Shown here one piece after another: positions 8,366 through 15,640 of a DNA stretch of 18,214 nucleotides. Position 1 is the first letter of the stretch, and each line of letters starts with the position of its first letter. The notes under the pieces are model-generated. The model saw only the letters and a list, made by a program, of their open reading frames with translations. It did no database searches and was not told where the DNA came from. The position numbers and the translations under genes are program-made. Source of the DNA: Candidatus Nitrosopumilus sp. (GTDB lineage: Archaea > Thermoproteota > Nitrososphaeria > Nitrososphaerales > Nitrosopumilaceae); contig JAOUAY010000012.1 in assembly GCA_029860565.1 (NCBI GenBank), positions 1-18,214 on the forward strand. The letters run 5' to 3'.

Positions 8366-9133
8366 ATGAGTATATCTGATAAAACAAGAAAGGCCTTAGA
8401 AACAATTGGTCTTACAAGTTATGAAATCAGAACATTTTCAGCTTTACTAAAATCAGGAGAGATAACAGCATCAGATCTTAGCCAAAAATCAGGAGTTCCA
8501 TACTCAAAAATTTACGAGGTATTAGGAACTTTAGAAGATAAAGGCTGGATTGGTTCAGATGATTCAAGACCAACAAAATATTTTGCAAAATCACCTTCCA
8601 CAGGGCTAGAAACTACAAAACAAAAGATGGAATCTGATTTTTCACAGAATCAGAATGTAATTCTAAACGAATTAGTTCCATTATATGAGAAAAGTGGAAC
8701 CAGTGAAAGACCAGATATTTGGGTACTTTCTGGGGCAGTTAACATTGCAGCTAAGATTTTAGAAATGGTAGAGAGTTGCAGAAATGAAGTAATGATAGCA
8801 TTACCTGAGGCAGGAGTAGATTTAGTTAAACAGGCTTTACCAAAATTAAGATCACTTCATGATAAAGGAGTGAAAATTACAATTTTAACATCAGATAAAA
8901 TGGATAAAGAATCAATCAAATCAATCAAAAGAGTTGCAACTGTAAAAATTAAGCAAGGATTGTTTGGAGGAGGTATAATATCTGACAAAAGATATGTTGT
9001 AATTTTATTAGGTCCGGAATTAGGAGGAATAAACTCTTCAGATGTTGTTGCAATTTGGGCAGATCATTCAGGATTAGCAGGATTTGCACGTCAATACTTT
9101 GAATATTTATTAAAAGATTCAAAGAAGGTATAG
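8366..9133 (+). CDS. TrmB-family transcriptional regulator
   Basis: This 255-residue protein has an N-terminal winged helix-turn-helix of the TrmB type. It shows LTSYEIRTFSALLKSG (residues 16-31), recognition-helix region SGVPYSKIYEVLGTLEDKGW (42-61), then a polar linker helix. The C-terminal part (about 115-250) has the phospholipase-D-like effector fold seen in TrmB proteins, including PDIWVLSGAVNIAAKI and a second GGIISDKRYVVILLG segment. TrmB members repress or activate genes for sugars and central metabolism on binding small effectors. It is divergent from tes across 118 bp and is followed after 1 bp by a DtxR-type regulator, so the two are surely one transcript. Control of tes is a plausible inference from this layout, not shown by the sequence. 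Confidence 0.88.
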   Translation: MSISDKTRKALETIGLTSYEIRTFSALLKSGEITASDLSQKSGVPYSKIYEVLGTLEDKGWIGSDDSRPTKYFAKSPSTGLETTKQKMESDFSQNQNVILNELVPLYEKSGTSERPDIWVLSGAVNIAAKILEMVESCRNEVMIALPEAGVDLVKQALPKLRSLHDKGVKITILTSDKMDKESIKSIKRVATVKIKQGLFGGGIISDKRYVVILLGPELGGINSSDVVAIWADHSGLAGFARQYFEYLLKDSKKV

Positions 9134-9134
9134 C

Positions 9135-9587
9135 ATGGATATTCTAAATGACGATGAAATGCTATTTGTAGGAACTGCAGAAGCGGAACATGTTGAGATG
9201 TATCTAAAAGCAGTTTGGCACATCAAAGAAAGAAATGAGGATGTGAAAATTAGTACAATTGCAAAAATGCTCAATATTAGACAACCAAGTGTTGTTCAAA
9301 TGCTCAAAAAATTAAATGATAAAAATCTTGTAAATTACAACAAAGCAGGTGTAAGACTTACAGAAGAGGGTGAAAGAATAGGTGCAAGCATGATGAGAAA
9401 CAGTAGACTGTTAGAAGTTCTCATGGATAGTGCACTTAAAGTAGAAATTGATGAAGAAATGGTATGCGGTATAGAACATCATATGAATAAGCAATTTACA
9501 GATGCTCTCTGTGTTATGCTAAAGCATCCAAGAAAATGTCCACATGATCATGAAATTCCAATGGGTGAATGTTGTAAATCAACATAA
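9135..9587 (+). CDS. DtxR/MntR-family metal-dependent repressor
   Basis: This 150-residue protein starts one base after the trmB stop codon. An N-terminal helix (EAEHVEMYLKAVWHI, residues 16-30) leads into a winged helix with VKISTIAKMLNIRQPSVVQM (37-56), as in iron- and manganese-responsive repressors. The dimerisation region carries VCGIEHH (110-116), matching the C-x-x-E-H metal site of DtxR, and HPRKCPHDHEIP (131-142), matching the family's CPHGxPIP segment. The SH3-like third domain of long DtxR proteins is missing, as in MntR. The metal cannot be told with certainty; the Cys at the primary site favours iron. The protein ends with an extra Cys pair (146-147). Confidence 0.92.
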   Translation: MDILNDDEMLFVGTAEAEHVEMYLKAVWHIKERNEDVKISTIAKMLNIRQPSVVQMLKKLNDKNLVNYNKAGVRLTEEGERIGASMMRNSRLLEVLMDSALKVEIDEEMVCGIEHHMNKQFTDALCVMLKHPRKCPHDHEIPMGECCKST

Positions 9588-9604
9588 GTGAAAATCCAAC
9601 CCAA

Positions 9605-9616
9605 AAGATATATCTT
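9605..9616 (+). promoter_or_regulatory. Palindromic TATA box for the 54-aa gene
   Basis: AAGATATATCTT is a perfect 12-bp palindrome centred about 27 bp before the ATG at 9637. It therefore predicts a leaderless transcript and supports that short gene as real. The symmetry could also serve a dimeric regulator. Confidence 0.5.
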
Positions 9617-9636
9617 CTTAGAAATTGTATTCAGAC

Positions 9637-9801
9637 ATGGCATGTTTCTGCGGCTGTGAAACATATGAAAAAAATGATGACGGATTCAAGATTGCATGTG
9701 TAAAATGTGGACATGGACCTCAAAATCATGATGATGAATACAGAGAAGCTGCAAGAAAGAATGAATCACAGAGTCAAAAACGTGATGCAGACTTCGGATA
9801 A
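9637..9801 (+). CDS. Small Cys-rich probable zinc-binding protein (54 aa)
   Basis: A 54-residue protein reads MACFCGCETYEK at its start, with cysteines 3, 5 and 7. CVKCGH follows at residues 21-26, then a highly charged helical tail with no cysteine. The CxCxC plus CxxCxH spacing would suit one zinc site. A palindromic TATA box sits at the leaderless distance, and the frame ends exactly where the convergent yjbQ begins: its TAA (9799-9801) abuts the yjbQ stop codon (9802-9804). Such exact packing supports expression as a gene. I do not recognise a named family. It may be co-regulated with, but has its own promoter apart from, the DtxR gene 49 bp upstream. Confidence 0.7.
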   Translation: MACFCGCETYEKNDDGFKIACVKCGHGPQNHDDEYREAARKNESQSQKRDADFG

Positions 9802-10221
9802 TTATTCGCCAATAATTTTAACTAAAACTCTTTTTGGTCTTTTTCCATCAAATTCCCCATAGAAAATTTCTTCCCATGGACCAAAATCCAATTTACCATT
9901 GGTAATAGCAATCACAACTTCCCGTCCCATTACTTGTCTTTTTAGATGAGCATCAGCATTGTCTTCACCAGTTTTATTATGATCATAATGTGTGGTTGGT
10001 TCATGTGGAGCTAATCCTTCTAACCATTTTTCATAATCATGAAGTAAACCACTTTCATTATCATTAATGAAAACACTTGCTGTTATGTGCATTGCATTTA
10101 CAAGACAAAGTCCATCTCTGATTTTACTTTTTTGAACTAGTTTTCTTACATCAGGAGTAATATTGACAAATGATCTTCGTGTTTGAACTTCAAATGTCAG
10201 ATATTCAGTCAAAGATTTCAT
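9802..10221 (-). CDS. YjbQ/UPF0047 family protein
   Basis: This 139-residue protein matches the YjbQ/UPF0047 family end to end. It shows VNAMHITASVFINDNESGLL (residues 41-60), DYEKWLEGLAP, HYDHNKTGEDNADAHLK (78-94), and the C-terminal TNGKLDFGPWEEIFYGEFDG (107-126). The family forms trimers with conserved histidines (His45, His81 and His92 here) at a metal-like site. Some members complement thiamin-phosphate synthase mutants weakly, which is why many are named secondary thiamin-phosphate synthase; the true reaction is uncertain. The expected promoter element lies at 10243-10250, about 25 bp before the ATG, within a tandem repeat. No thiamin gene is nearby. Confidence 0.9.
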   Translation of the reverse strand: MKSLTEYLTFEVQTRRSFVNITPDVRKLVQKSKIRDGLCLVNAMHITASVFINDNESGLLHDYEKWLEGLAPHEPTTHYDHNKTGEDNADAHLKRQVMGREVVIAITNGKLDFGPWEEIFYGEFDGKRPKRVLVKIIGE

Positions 10222-10229
10222 GTTTTTTT

Positions 10230-10254
10230 AATTAAAATCATCAATTAAAATCAT
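10230..10254. repeat. Two-copy tandem repeat in the yjbQ promoter
   Basis: The 12-mer AATTAAAATCAT occurs exactly twice with a 13-bp period (10230-10241 and 10243-10254). On the minus strand the upstream copy holds TTTTAATT (10250-10243) centred about 25 bp before the yjbQ ATG, the TATA-box position. The second copy overlaps the predicted transcription start. The duplication may be a simple slippage product or a paired binding site. Confidence 0.6.
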
Positions 10255-10263
10255 GAGACAGGC

Positions 10264-10383
10264 TCAGAACTCAAGATCTTCATCATCAATCAAAGGGATA
10301 TTTACATCACTGCCCGTAAGCCATATTTCAAGTGTATTCCTATTGAGTCTTTCAAGAAGCTTGATAAATGGCGAATAGTTTAA
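10264..10383 (-). pseudogene. Open frame with coding character but no start codon
   Basis: On the minus strand a 39-codon open stretch reads with protein-like composition: NYSPFIKLLERLNRNTLEIW, then a TGSDVNIPLIDDEDLEF end. It directly follows an in-frame TGA and contains no ATG, GTG or TTG that would leave most of it intact. An ATG exists at 10387-10385 but is one base out of frame; removing one A after it would restore a complete 41-codon gene. A TATA-like TATTATAA lies just upstream. Either a small gene was broken near its start, or there is a sequencing indel, or the frame is chance. It lies upstream of yjbQ on the same strand. Confidence 0.3.
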
Positions 10384-10392
10384 TCATTCAAA

Positions 10393-10794
10393 ATGGTTAT
10401 AATAGACACTCCAGCATCATTGGAAAGTTTTAGAAGATTTGTCATTTCTAGTACATGTCAATCATATGCACCAAGAAGTTATTTAGAAGACTTTGAGGTT
10501 TTTGCAGAAAGAGAAGATAGTCTAGGAGCAATTTATGTTGAAGCAGCTGATAAAGTAACTTTAAAAAAAATTAGAGATATTACATTTGTAAATGGAAGAG
10601 ATGTTTTAGGAATTATTTATAATTCAAAAAGTGGAAACACGTCTCTAAAATGGAGACAACTAAAAAGAAATAACGGTAAAGTAAGTGGCGAAGCTTCTTC
10701 AAATTCTCTTACAAATCTAGCTGAATCTGGTGTTCTTACTTTAGATTGGGTTGAAAATTATCTGAAGAAAAAATCTGAAGAAACTACAAGCTAA
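10393..10794 (+). CDS. Protein of unknown function (133 aa)
   Basis: I do not recognise this family. The protein is soluble, with no membrane segment or metal-site cysteines (one Cys only). It has an alpha/beta-looking first two thirds (SLESFRRFVISST, then GAIYVEAADKVTLKKIRDI, then GRDVLGIIYNSKSGNTSLKW) and a Ser/Asn-rich linker before a C-terminal helix (LDWVENYLKKKSEE). A TATA-like TTGATAAATG (10361-10370) sits at the leaderless distance before the ATG. The next gene, Pelota, starts 32 bp downstream on the same strand without an obvious promoter of its own, so the two may be co-transcribed. That hints at a translation-related role but does not show it. Confidence 0.75.
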   Translation: MVIIDTPASLESFRRFVISSTCQSYAPRSYLEDFEVFAEREDSLGAIYVEAADKVTLKKIRDITFVNGRDVLGIIYNSKSGNTSLKWRQLKRNNGKVSGEASSNSLTNLAESGVLTLDWVENYLKKKSEETTS

Positions 10795-10826
10795 ACTTCT
10801 TTTTGTTTGTAGATTAGAATAATACA

Positions 10827-11879
10827 ATGATTACAAAGACAATAGATGAAAATTCAATTTCTGTCATCCCAGAAGATTCTGAAGATCTTTTGAATTTACG
10901 TCGTATAATTAAAGAAAATGATAAAGTGATTGGTGATACAACAAGAGTTTTAAAACAAGATAAAGATTATTCAAGACCAGACAAGGGAGAAAGAATTAAA
11001 GTCAGAATTGCATTAATGGTAGAAAAAATTTCGCTTGATGATGTGCTGGATAGATTAAGAGTTAGTGGTACAATAATTGAATCAAGTAATGAATCAGTAC
11101 CACATGGTTCACATCATTCATTTATTTTAAAACTGAATGATGGAATTACAATTTCAAAGAAAAAATGGTTACCAATTGAAAAAAAACTTTTAGAATCAAG
11201 TAATAATCAAACAAGTTTTGTTCTAGTTGCAATTGATACAAGTGATAGTGGGATTGCAAGATTAAGAGGCACACATTTAGAATTTATGCCAAATATTTAT
11301 TCAGGTTCTGGGGGAAAGAGATACAAAACTAGTTTCAACATTGAAAGATTTTTTGATCAAGTGCAACAAGCAGTATCAACCATTTTCAAAGAAGGGGATA
11401 CAATAGTAGTTTTCGGTCCTGGTGAAACAAAAAAAAGATTTGCAAACTTTATTGAAAAATCACAAAAACTTCAAAAATATAAAATTCAAGTAGTTGAAGG
11501 GATTGATTCTGGTGGAGAAGATGGAATTTATATATTTACAAAATCACAAACAATGCAAGAAATAATGTCGGATAGTAAGTTAGCCAAAGTTTCATCAATC
11601 ATTGACGAAGTAATGGTTCTTGCAAACAAAAAAAGTAGAAAATTTACAATGGGGTATGATGAAACTTTTAATGCAAACCAAATGGGGGCAGTTGAATCAC
11701 TGGTATTTTCTGACAAAGCAATTCAAGAAAATGACGAACAACAAATGATGAACTTTCTTAACGATCTTGAAAATAAAGGAGTAAAAATTTACAGTGTTGA
11801 CTCATCTACAGATATTGGTCTAAGAGTAACAGGTTTGGGCGGAATAGTTTCTTTGTTACGGTATGCAATAGAATCTTAG
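10827..11879 (+). CDS. pelA: Pelota/Dom34 ribosome-rescue factor
   Basis: This 350-residue protein is archaeal Pelota, an eRF1 paralogue. With aEF1A (or ABCE1) it recognises stalled ribosomes with an empty or blocked A site and splits them. The N-terminal Sm-like domain (about 1-130) includes LLNLRRIIKENDKVIGDTTR (21-40) and the GSHHSF segment. The central domain (about 131-255) starts FVLVAIDTSDSGIARLRG and carries VVFGPGETKKRF (194-205). The C-terminal domain has the GYDETFNANQMGAVESLVFSD stretch typical of the family. It lacks the GGQ peptide-release motif, which separates Pelota from aRF1. Full length. Its stop codon overlaps that of the convergent cutA gene by 4 bp. Confidence 0.95.
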   Translation: MITKTIDENSISVIPEDSEDLLNLRRIIKENDKVIGDTTRVLKQDKDYSRPDKGERIKVRIALMVEKISLDDVLDRLRVSGTIIESSNESVPHGSHHSFILKLNDGITISKKKWLPIEKKLLESSNNQTSFVLVAIDTSDSGIARLRGTHLEFMPNIYSGSGGKRYKTSFNIERFFDQVQQAVSTIFKEGDTIVVFGPGETKKRFANFIEKSQKLQKYKIQVVEGIDSGGEDGIYIFTKSQTMQEIMSDSKLAKVSSIIDEVMVLANKKSRKFTMGYDETFNANQMGAVESLVFSDKAIQENDEQQMMNFLNDLENKGVKIYSVDSSTDIGLRVTGLGGIVSLLRYAIES

Positions 11880-12187
11880 TTTGTAGATTCTATTAACCAG
11901 TTTAGATATGATTTGTTAATAGAAGTAACATCAACCTCTATTATTTCAGGAACATCATATGGATGAGTTTCTTTAATTTTCTTTTTTAGTACACTTTTAT
12001 TTTTTGTTATAGTTTTGAAAATAGCAAAATATTCAGACGTATGTTCCACCTTATTCTTCCAAGAATAAATTGAAGAAATTTTAGAAATATTGACACATGC
12101 AACTATTTTATTTTTTACAAGATCATTTGCAATTTTAGAAATTGATTTTTTGTTAGGATATGTTGAGATAATTATTACAGGTTTCAT
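11876..12187 (-). CDS. cutA: CutA1 family protein
   Basis: This 103-residue protein matches the CutA1 family, small ferredoxin-like trimers once linked to divalent-cation tolerance and otherwise of unclear role. Family landmarks are the ISTYPNKKSISKIANDL start (residues 7-23), IVACVNISKISSIYSWKNKV (28-47, with the conserved Cys31), the Lys-rich helix, and THPYDVPEIIEV (74-85). The length is normal. A TATA-like TTTTTTAAAG lies about 27 bp before the ATG, so the mRNA is probably leaderless. The gene sits between two plus-strand genes: its 3' end overlaps Pelota by 4 bp, and its promoter region is shared with the M50 protease. Confidence 0.93.
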   Translation of the reverse strand: MKPVIIISTYPNKKSISKIANDLVKNKIVACVNISKISSIYSWKNKVEHTSEYFAIFKTITKNKSVLKKKIKETHPYDVPEIIEVDVTSINKSYLNWLIESTN

Positions 12188-12208
12188 AGTAACCGATAAA
12201 TGTCCGTA

Positions 12209-12218
12209 CTTTAAAAAA
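12209..12218 (-). promoter_or_regulatory. TATA box of cutA
   Basis: TTTTTTAAAG on the minus strand is centred about 27 bp before the cutA ATG at 12187. Read on the plus strand, the same AT-rich stretch could also contribute to the promoter of the divergent M50 gene. Confidence 0.45.
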
Positions 12219-12230
12219 TTAACAATTAGT

Positions 12231-13427
12231 TTGGAACTTGATTTTATTACTCAGAATTCGATAATCTATGTTTTAATGGCATGGGTAGTTATTGTTGTAG
12301 TTGCGAAGGTTCTGAAATTAGAAAAATATGGTTTTGAAATTAAGGCATACAGCCTAGTATACAAAAATAAGGGTGTCAATAATGCTTTAATCAAGTTACT
12401 CGGAAGAACAAAAAGAGGCATTCAAGTTTTTGCAGATGTAAGTGTTGTCGCAGGTTTTATTATGATGGGCTTTGCATTTTGGTTTTTGTTAAATAATATT
12501 TCAAACTTTTTTGTTGCACAATCAGAATTCTCAGAATTAACAGTACTTATTCCAGGAGTGACATTAACTTCTGCACCTGCTATTACATATTTTCTACTGT
12601 CAATTCCCATTGTACTAGTTGTTCATGAAGGAGCACATGGGATTGTAGCTGCATTAGAAAAAATAAAAATAAAAACAGGAGGTTTTGCAATTTTCATTGC
12701 AATGTTTGCAGGATTTGTAGAACCAGATGAAGAAGAATTTGAAAAAGCAAAAAAGATTTCTAAATTAAGAGTAATTGGAGCAGGAGCAACATCAAATGTA
12801 ATTTTTGCATTAATTTTAGGTGCCATTTTATTAACAAATCCATTTTTTGCTATGGTGTTACCTGAACCTCTTCTAAGTATATTTTATGAATTACCTGAAG
12901 GAGTTTTGATACTTTCAATCATAGAAAATTCAGGAGCTGAACAAGCAGGATTACTTGCAAATGACATCATTACTTCAATTAATGGTATACCGATTTTTAG
13001 TCCGGTTGATTTTCCCATCTTAAATCCAGGTGAAACTGCTACTGTTAGTGTACTTAGAGATAGTCAAGCATTAGAATTTGGATTAGAAGTAATGGCATCT
13101 CCGGATGATCCAGAAAGAGGATTAATAGGAATCATGAGAGATAATTCATTTGCATATACACCTGTAATGAATTTCATCGAATGGAATGATCCAAATATTT
13201 CAATGTTCTTGTTATGGCTATGGATGATTTCATTTTTCATTGGAATAATCAACATGCTACCTCTACCAATACTAGATGGAGGAAAATTTATTCATACCAT
13301 TATTGATAAAAAAATTTCAGACAAGTCAGTCAATATTGCCATGTGGGGAATTTACGCATTCACCTTTGCTCTATTTGGTCTCAACATTGCTTTATCGTAT
13401 ATGAAATCTGGATGGTTTACAATTTAG
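12231..13427 (+). CDS. Membrane site-2-type M50 metalloprotease with PDZ-like domain
   Basis: Intramembrane zinc protease of the M50/S2P family. From the TTG at 12231 it has 398 residues. Zinc ligands are in VVHEGAHGI (HEGAH at 132-136) and the third ligand, an Asp, is in NMLPLPILDGG (Asp349). Between them, after two hydrophobic segments, is a PDZ-like region (about 218-293) with ENSGAEQAGLLANDIITSIN, which in relatives binds substrate ends. There are about six membrane segments in all. The frame is open back to 12090, but that part would overlap cutA and its promoter. The first in-frame ATG after cutA is 12276; starting there would cut the first membrane helix (SIIYVLMAWVVIVVVAK) in half, so I prefer the upstream TTG. 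The start is uncertain; the identity is not. Targets are unknown. Confidence 0.88.
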   Translation: MELDFITQNSIIYVLMAWVVIVVVAKVLKLEKYGFEIKAYSLVYKNKGVNNALIKLLGRTKRGIQVFADVSVVAGFIMMGFAFWFLLNNISNFFVAQSEFSELTVLIPGVTLTSAPAITYFLLSIPIVLVVHEGAHGIVAALEKIKIKTGGFAIFIAMFAGFVEPDEEEFEKAKKISKLRVIGAGATSNVIFALILGAILLTNPFFAMVLPEPLLSIFYELPEGVLILSIIENSGAEQAGLLANDIITSINGIPIFSPVDFPILNPGETATVSVLRDSQALEFGLEVMASPDDPERGLIGIMRDNSFAYTPVMNFIEWNDPNISMFLLWLWMISFFIGIINMLPLPILDGGKFIHTIIDKKISDKSVNIAMWGIYAFTFALFGLNIALSYMKSGWFTI

Positions 13428-13626
13428 AAAATACCTAAAGTATTCATCTAAGTTTGTTTAACATATTCAGGTGTAAATTATCATATTAGTTGATGGGTTT
13501 TGCCTTTTACATTATTGCATGCAAAGAACTTCAAAATTAGTATGCTTAAAAATTAGTAATTTAATTCACTCCAGGTTAACTTTATGAACTGCTTGAATTA
13601 TGTGTTGGATGAAAATAAACGTAAAA

Positions 13627-13803
13627 TCAGATTTCTTTTATCGGGGATTTTATACTTGCAATATTTTCAGGAGTTAATTCTATTTCTTTATGATCTTGTT
13701 TTACATGTTCTGTCACTTTGGTCATCAATTGTTCTTCTGTTTGGGTAGTCTCAGACCAACCGCAATCCTTACCTGCATCTGCACAGCTAATACTTTTTGT
13801 CAT
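13627..13803 (-). CDS. DUF1059 small metal-binding-type protein (58 aa)
   Basis: A 58-residue protein begins MTKSISCADAGKDCGW, the hallmark start of DUF1059 proteins (SCADAGKDCGF/W). It continues with a TEEQLMTKVTEHVKQDH helix, also typical. The two cysteines (7 and 14) and His40 are candidate metal ligands; the family is described as small predicted metal-binding proteins with no established reaction. A TATA-like AAATATTTA (13822-13830) sits about 23 bp before the ATG, implying its own leaderless transcript. It is 50 bp downstream of the ATPase gene on the same strand. The 199 bp beyond it, up to the M50 gene, shows no gene. Confidence 0.85.
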   Translation of the reverse strand: MTKSISCADAGKDCGWSETTQTEEQLMTKVTEHVKQDHKEIELTPENIASIKSPIKEI

Positions 13804-13821
13804 GATAAAAATCAGTTTATC

Positions 13822-13830
13822 AAATATTTA
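13822..13830 (-). promoter_or_regulatory. TATA box of the DUF1059 gene
   Basis: AAATATTTA is centred about 23 bp before the ATG at 13803, in the 50-bp gap after the ATPase stop codon. It suggests the small gene is transcribed independently. Confidence 0.4.
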
Positions 13831-13853
13831 TTTTCTTACCAAGTTCAAAAAAT

Positions 13854-15497
13854 TTAGATTATAGAAATAGTTTTGGCTAAGGCATGAATTTTTTCATTTT
13901 CTGGTTCTAGGATCTTATTATCAGAGTATCGGTTGCTAAAATAAAGTAAATCGACTATGTTTGATTTATCAATAGTAATAATTGTAGCTTTAGGATTTTT
14001 TGGAACATTGGTATTTGTGAGTATCAGTAGTTTGTCTACAAATGCAGATGCTTTTAAAATATTTTCAATGGATGTAGAATTCTTACTGTGATCCTTGCCC
14101 ATTATAACTGCAATTCCAATCTTTGTTCCATATTGATCAGTATAAATTGCATCAAGCATTCGTTTTGAATTTTCAGGCTTTGTTATCTTTCCTGTATCAT
14201 GTGCAAAATTAATAAGATTTGAAATTGCTTCTTTTATCTTTGATTGTGATTTGCTTTCAGCTGATTCTAATCGTAATTTTAAAAATTGTCCTATTGGAAC
14301 ATCTAAAATGCTATCATGTACCTTTAATCCAGGGAACGCACTCTTGAGAGTCTCATCAAGTGCTTCTTCAGAAATATCTCGATGACCTAACTTGAATGAT
14401 TTTTCCATAGCATGATACAAAATGTTAGTTAATGATCGTACACTTGTAAAATCAGGAAACTCATCACACAGTACTCTAATTTTACCTGTCAAATCATTTT
14501 GTTGTTTTTTGGTGAATCTTTCATTCTTTTTATTTTGTTTAATGTATTCGATTGCAATTTCAGATAGCTCATCTATTGAATTTGAACCAGCCAGATCAAT
14601 CTTATAATTTGCCTTTTCCAGTCTATCAAACAAGGAAACATTTGTTTCTTTGATTTCAGAATATTCAGAGGGAGTAGCAATAAGCATTACAACTGAAGAG
14701 GGTAAGTGTCTGTTGATTATTGATTTTACAATTTCAGCAGAGCCGGGATCTGCATCTAATTCATCAAATGTGTAAACTGTAATTTTACCAAGAAGATTAT
14801 GATTGAATTTGGAAATAGCAGCCAAACGTCCTAAAAATTCATCTAGATTAGAAATCGGTTCAAATATCTTTTCAATAATATTTCGAATAATGAGTGCTTC
14901 ATGAGTGTTATAGTTGTAAGCCAGATATTTTTTTAAATTCTCAATTGAGTGCGTCTTTTTATTACTAAGAATATCTTCAGTCTTGTCCTGTATTGTGGTA
15001 CCCACAAGTTTGTCTACAAATCTATAGCCTAGCGCCTTTTTTGCTTGTAAATCCCCTTTGTCTGCCTTTTCACAGATATCTTTAAGGAATTTTTCTCTGA
15101 GTGCATCAAATGTAGATTTGTTGAATCCTGTTATTATTGCATCATACAGACTCTCTTTTGTTTTAGGAGAGATGGTTGAGAAATCTACATAAGTGCTTTC
15201 AATATTTTGTCTCATCCTTAGTCCTTTGATGTGCAAGGCAAGGTGAGTTTTACCAGAACCGATATCTTGTATTACAGTGATTAGTCTAAAGTCATTTTCG
15301 TTGGATTGATGCTTGGATGATTGTCGGTATAGATCCTTGATGCATTCTAAAATTGATTCTTTGGCTTGGATATGTCTAGTTCCACCTAGAATTTGGGCAT
15401 CTTTTTCTGTAGGAGTAGGACTACTAGGATAGGGATTGTGTAAAAGACCATAGGGATAATTCACAGGCATCTCACATCCATGAAGTAATCCTTGCAC
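13854..15497 (-). CDS. AAA+ ATPase with an unusual C-terminal domain
   Basis: This 547-residue protein has an ORC/Cdc6-like AAA+ layout. An NPYPSSPT entry (residues 21-28) is followed by Walker A IQDIGSGKTHLAL (76-88, Lys83), Walker B VYTFDELDAD (241-250), a sensor-1-like MLIATPSEY (271-279), and SLFDRLEKA with a possible arginine finger (Arg292). The usual first glycine of Walker A is Gln77. The insert between Walker A and B is long and helical. A winged-helix-like part may follow (about 305-395). The last ~145 residues read like a restriction-endonuclease-type alpha/beta fold: RMLDAIYTDQYGTKIGIAVI, then VDKLLILTNTNVP and an IITIDKSNIVDLLYF end, as in Mrr-like domains. The expected acidic/Lys catalytic residues are not evident there. 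The start is a GTG; ATG at 15470 is the alternative. Function unknown, probably DNA-related. Confidence 0.75.
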   Translation of the reverse strand: MQGLLHGCEMPVNYPYGLLHNPYPSSPTPTEKDAQILGGTRHIQAKESILECIKDLYRQSSKHQSNENDFRLITVIQDIGSGKTHLALHIKGLRMRQNIESTYVDFSTISPKTKESLYDAIITGFNKSTFDALREKFLKDICEKADKGDLQAKKALGYRFVDKLVGTTIQDKTEDILSNKKTHSIENLKKYLAYNYNTHEALIIRNIIEKIFEPISNLDEFLGRLAAISKFNHNLLGKITVYTFDELDADPGSAEIVKSIINRHLPSSVVMLIATPSEYSEIKETNVSLFDRLEKANYKIDLAGSNSIDELSEIAIEYIKQNKKNERFTKKQQNDLTGKIRVLCDEFPDFTSVRSLTNILYHAMEKSFKLGHRDISEEALDETLKSAFPGLKVHDSILDVPIGQFLKLRLESAESKSQSKIKEAISNLINFAHDTGKITKPENSKRMLDAIYTDQYGTKIGIAVIMGKDHSKNSTSIENILKASAFVDKLLILTNTNVPKNPKATIITIDKSNIVDLLYFSNRYSDNKILEPENEKIHALAKTISII

Positions 15498-15571
15498 AAA
15501 GATTCCATCATTAATGTAATTTCATAAAAAATGTTTGAACTCCAAAGATTGTTAAGACAAACAATTTGGTG

Positions 15572-15618
15572 AAAAAATATACGGTTTGATCCAGCTAAAC
15601 CAAGTATTTTGGTTGGCT
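15572..15618 (-). ncRNA. Candidate small RNA or leader hairpin with T-tract
   Basis: On the minus strand a TATA box (TTTATAA, 15647-15641) is followed at about 26 bp by a GC-richer hairpin. Its arms are AGCCAACCAA and TTGGTTTAGCT around an AATAC loop (15618-15593): ten pairs including one G-U, and one bulged A. Fourteen bases later is a run of six T (15577-15572). The order promoter, stem, T-tract suggests either a ~47-nt RNA or an attenuator in a ~120-nt leader of the ATPase gene. No known RNA family is recognised. Confidence 0.3.
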
Positions 15619-15640
15619 TGGATGGGTTGTCCGGATTATG

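Noticed and set aside
10264..10286. Possible C/D box sRNA (ATGATGA then CTGA on the minus strand)
   Set aside because: A C box and a D'-like box are present 12 bases apart, but there is no convincing C' or final D box and no terminal stem.
10805..11889. 11-bp direct repeat GTTTGTAGATT on both sides of the Pelota gene (10805-10815 and 11879-11889)
   Set aside because: An 11-bp match within about 1 kb of AT-rich DNA is expected by chance; one copy overlaps two stop codons, and Pelota is a core gene with no mobile-element signs.
15583..15600. tRNA T-arm look-alike (GGTTTGATCC)
   Set aside because: No acceptor, D or anticodon arms surround it; the sequence is better explained by the flank of the hairpin element.
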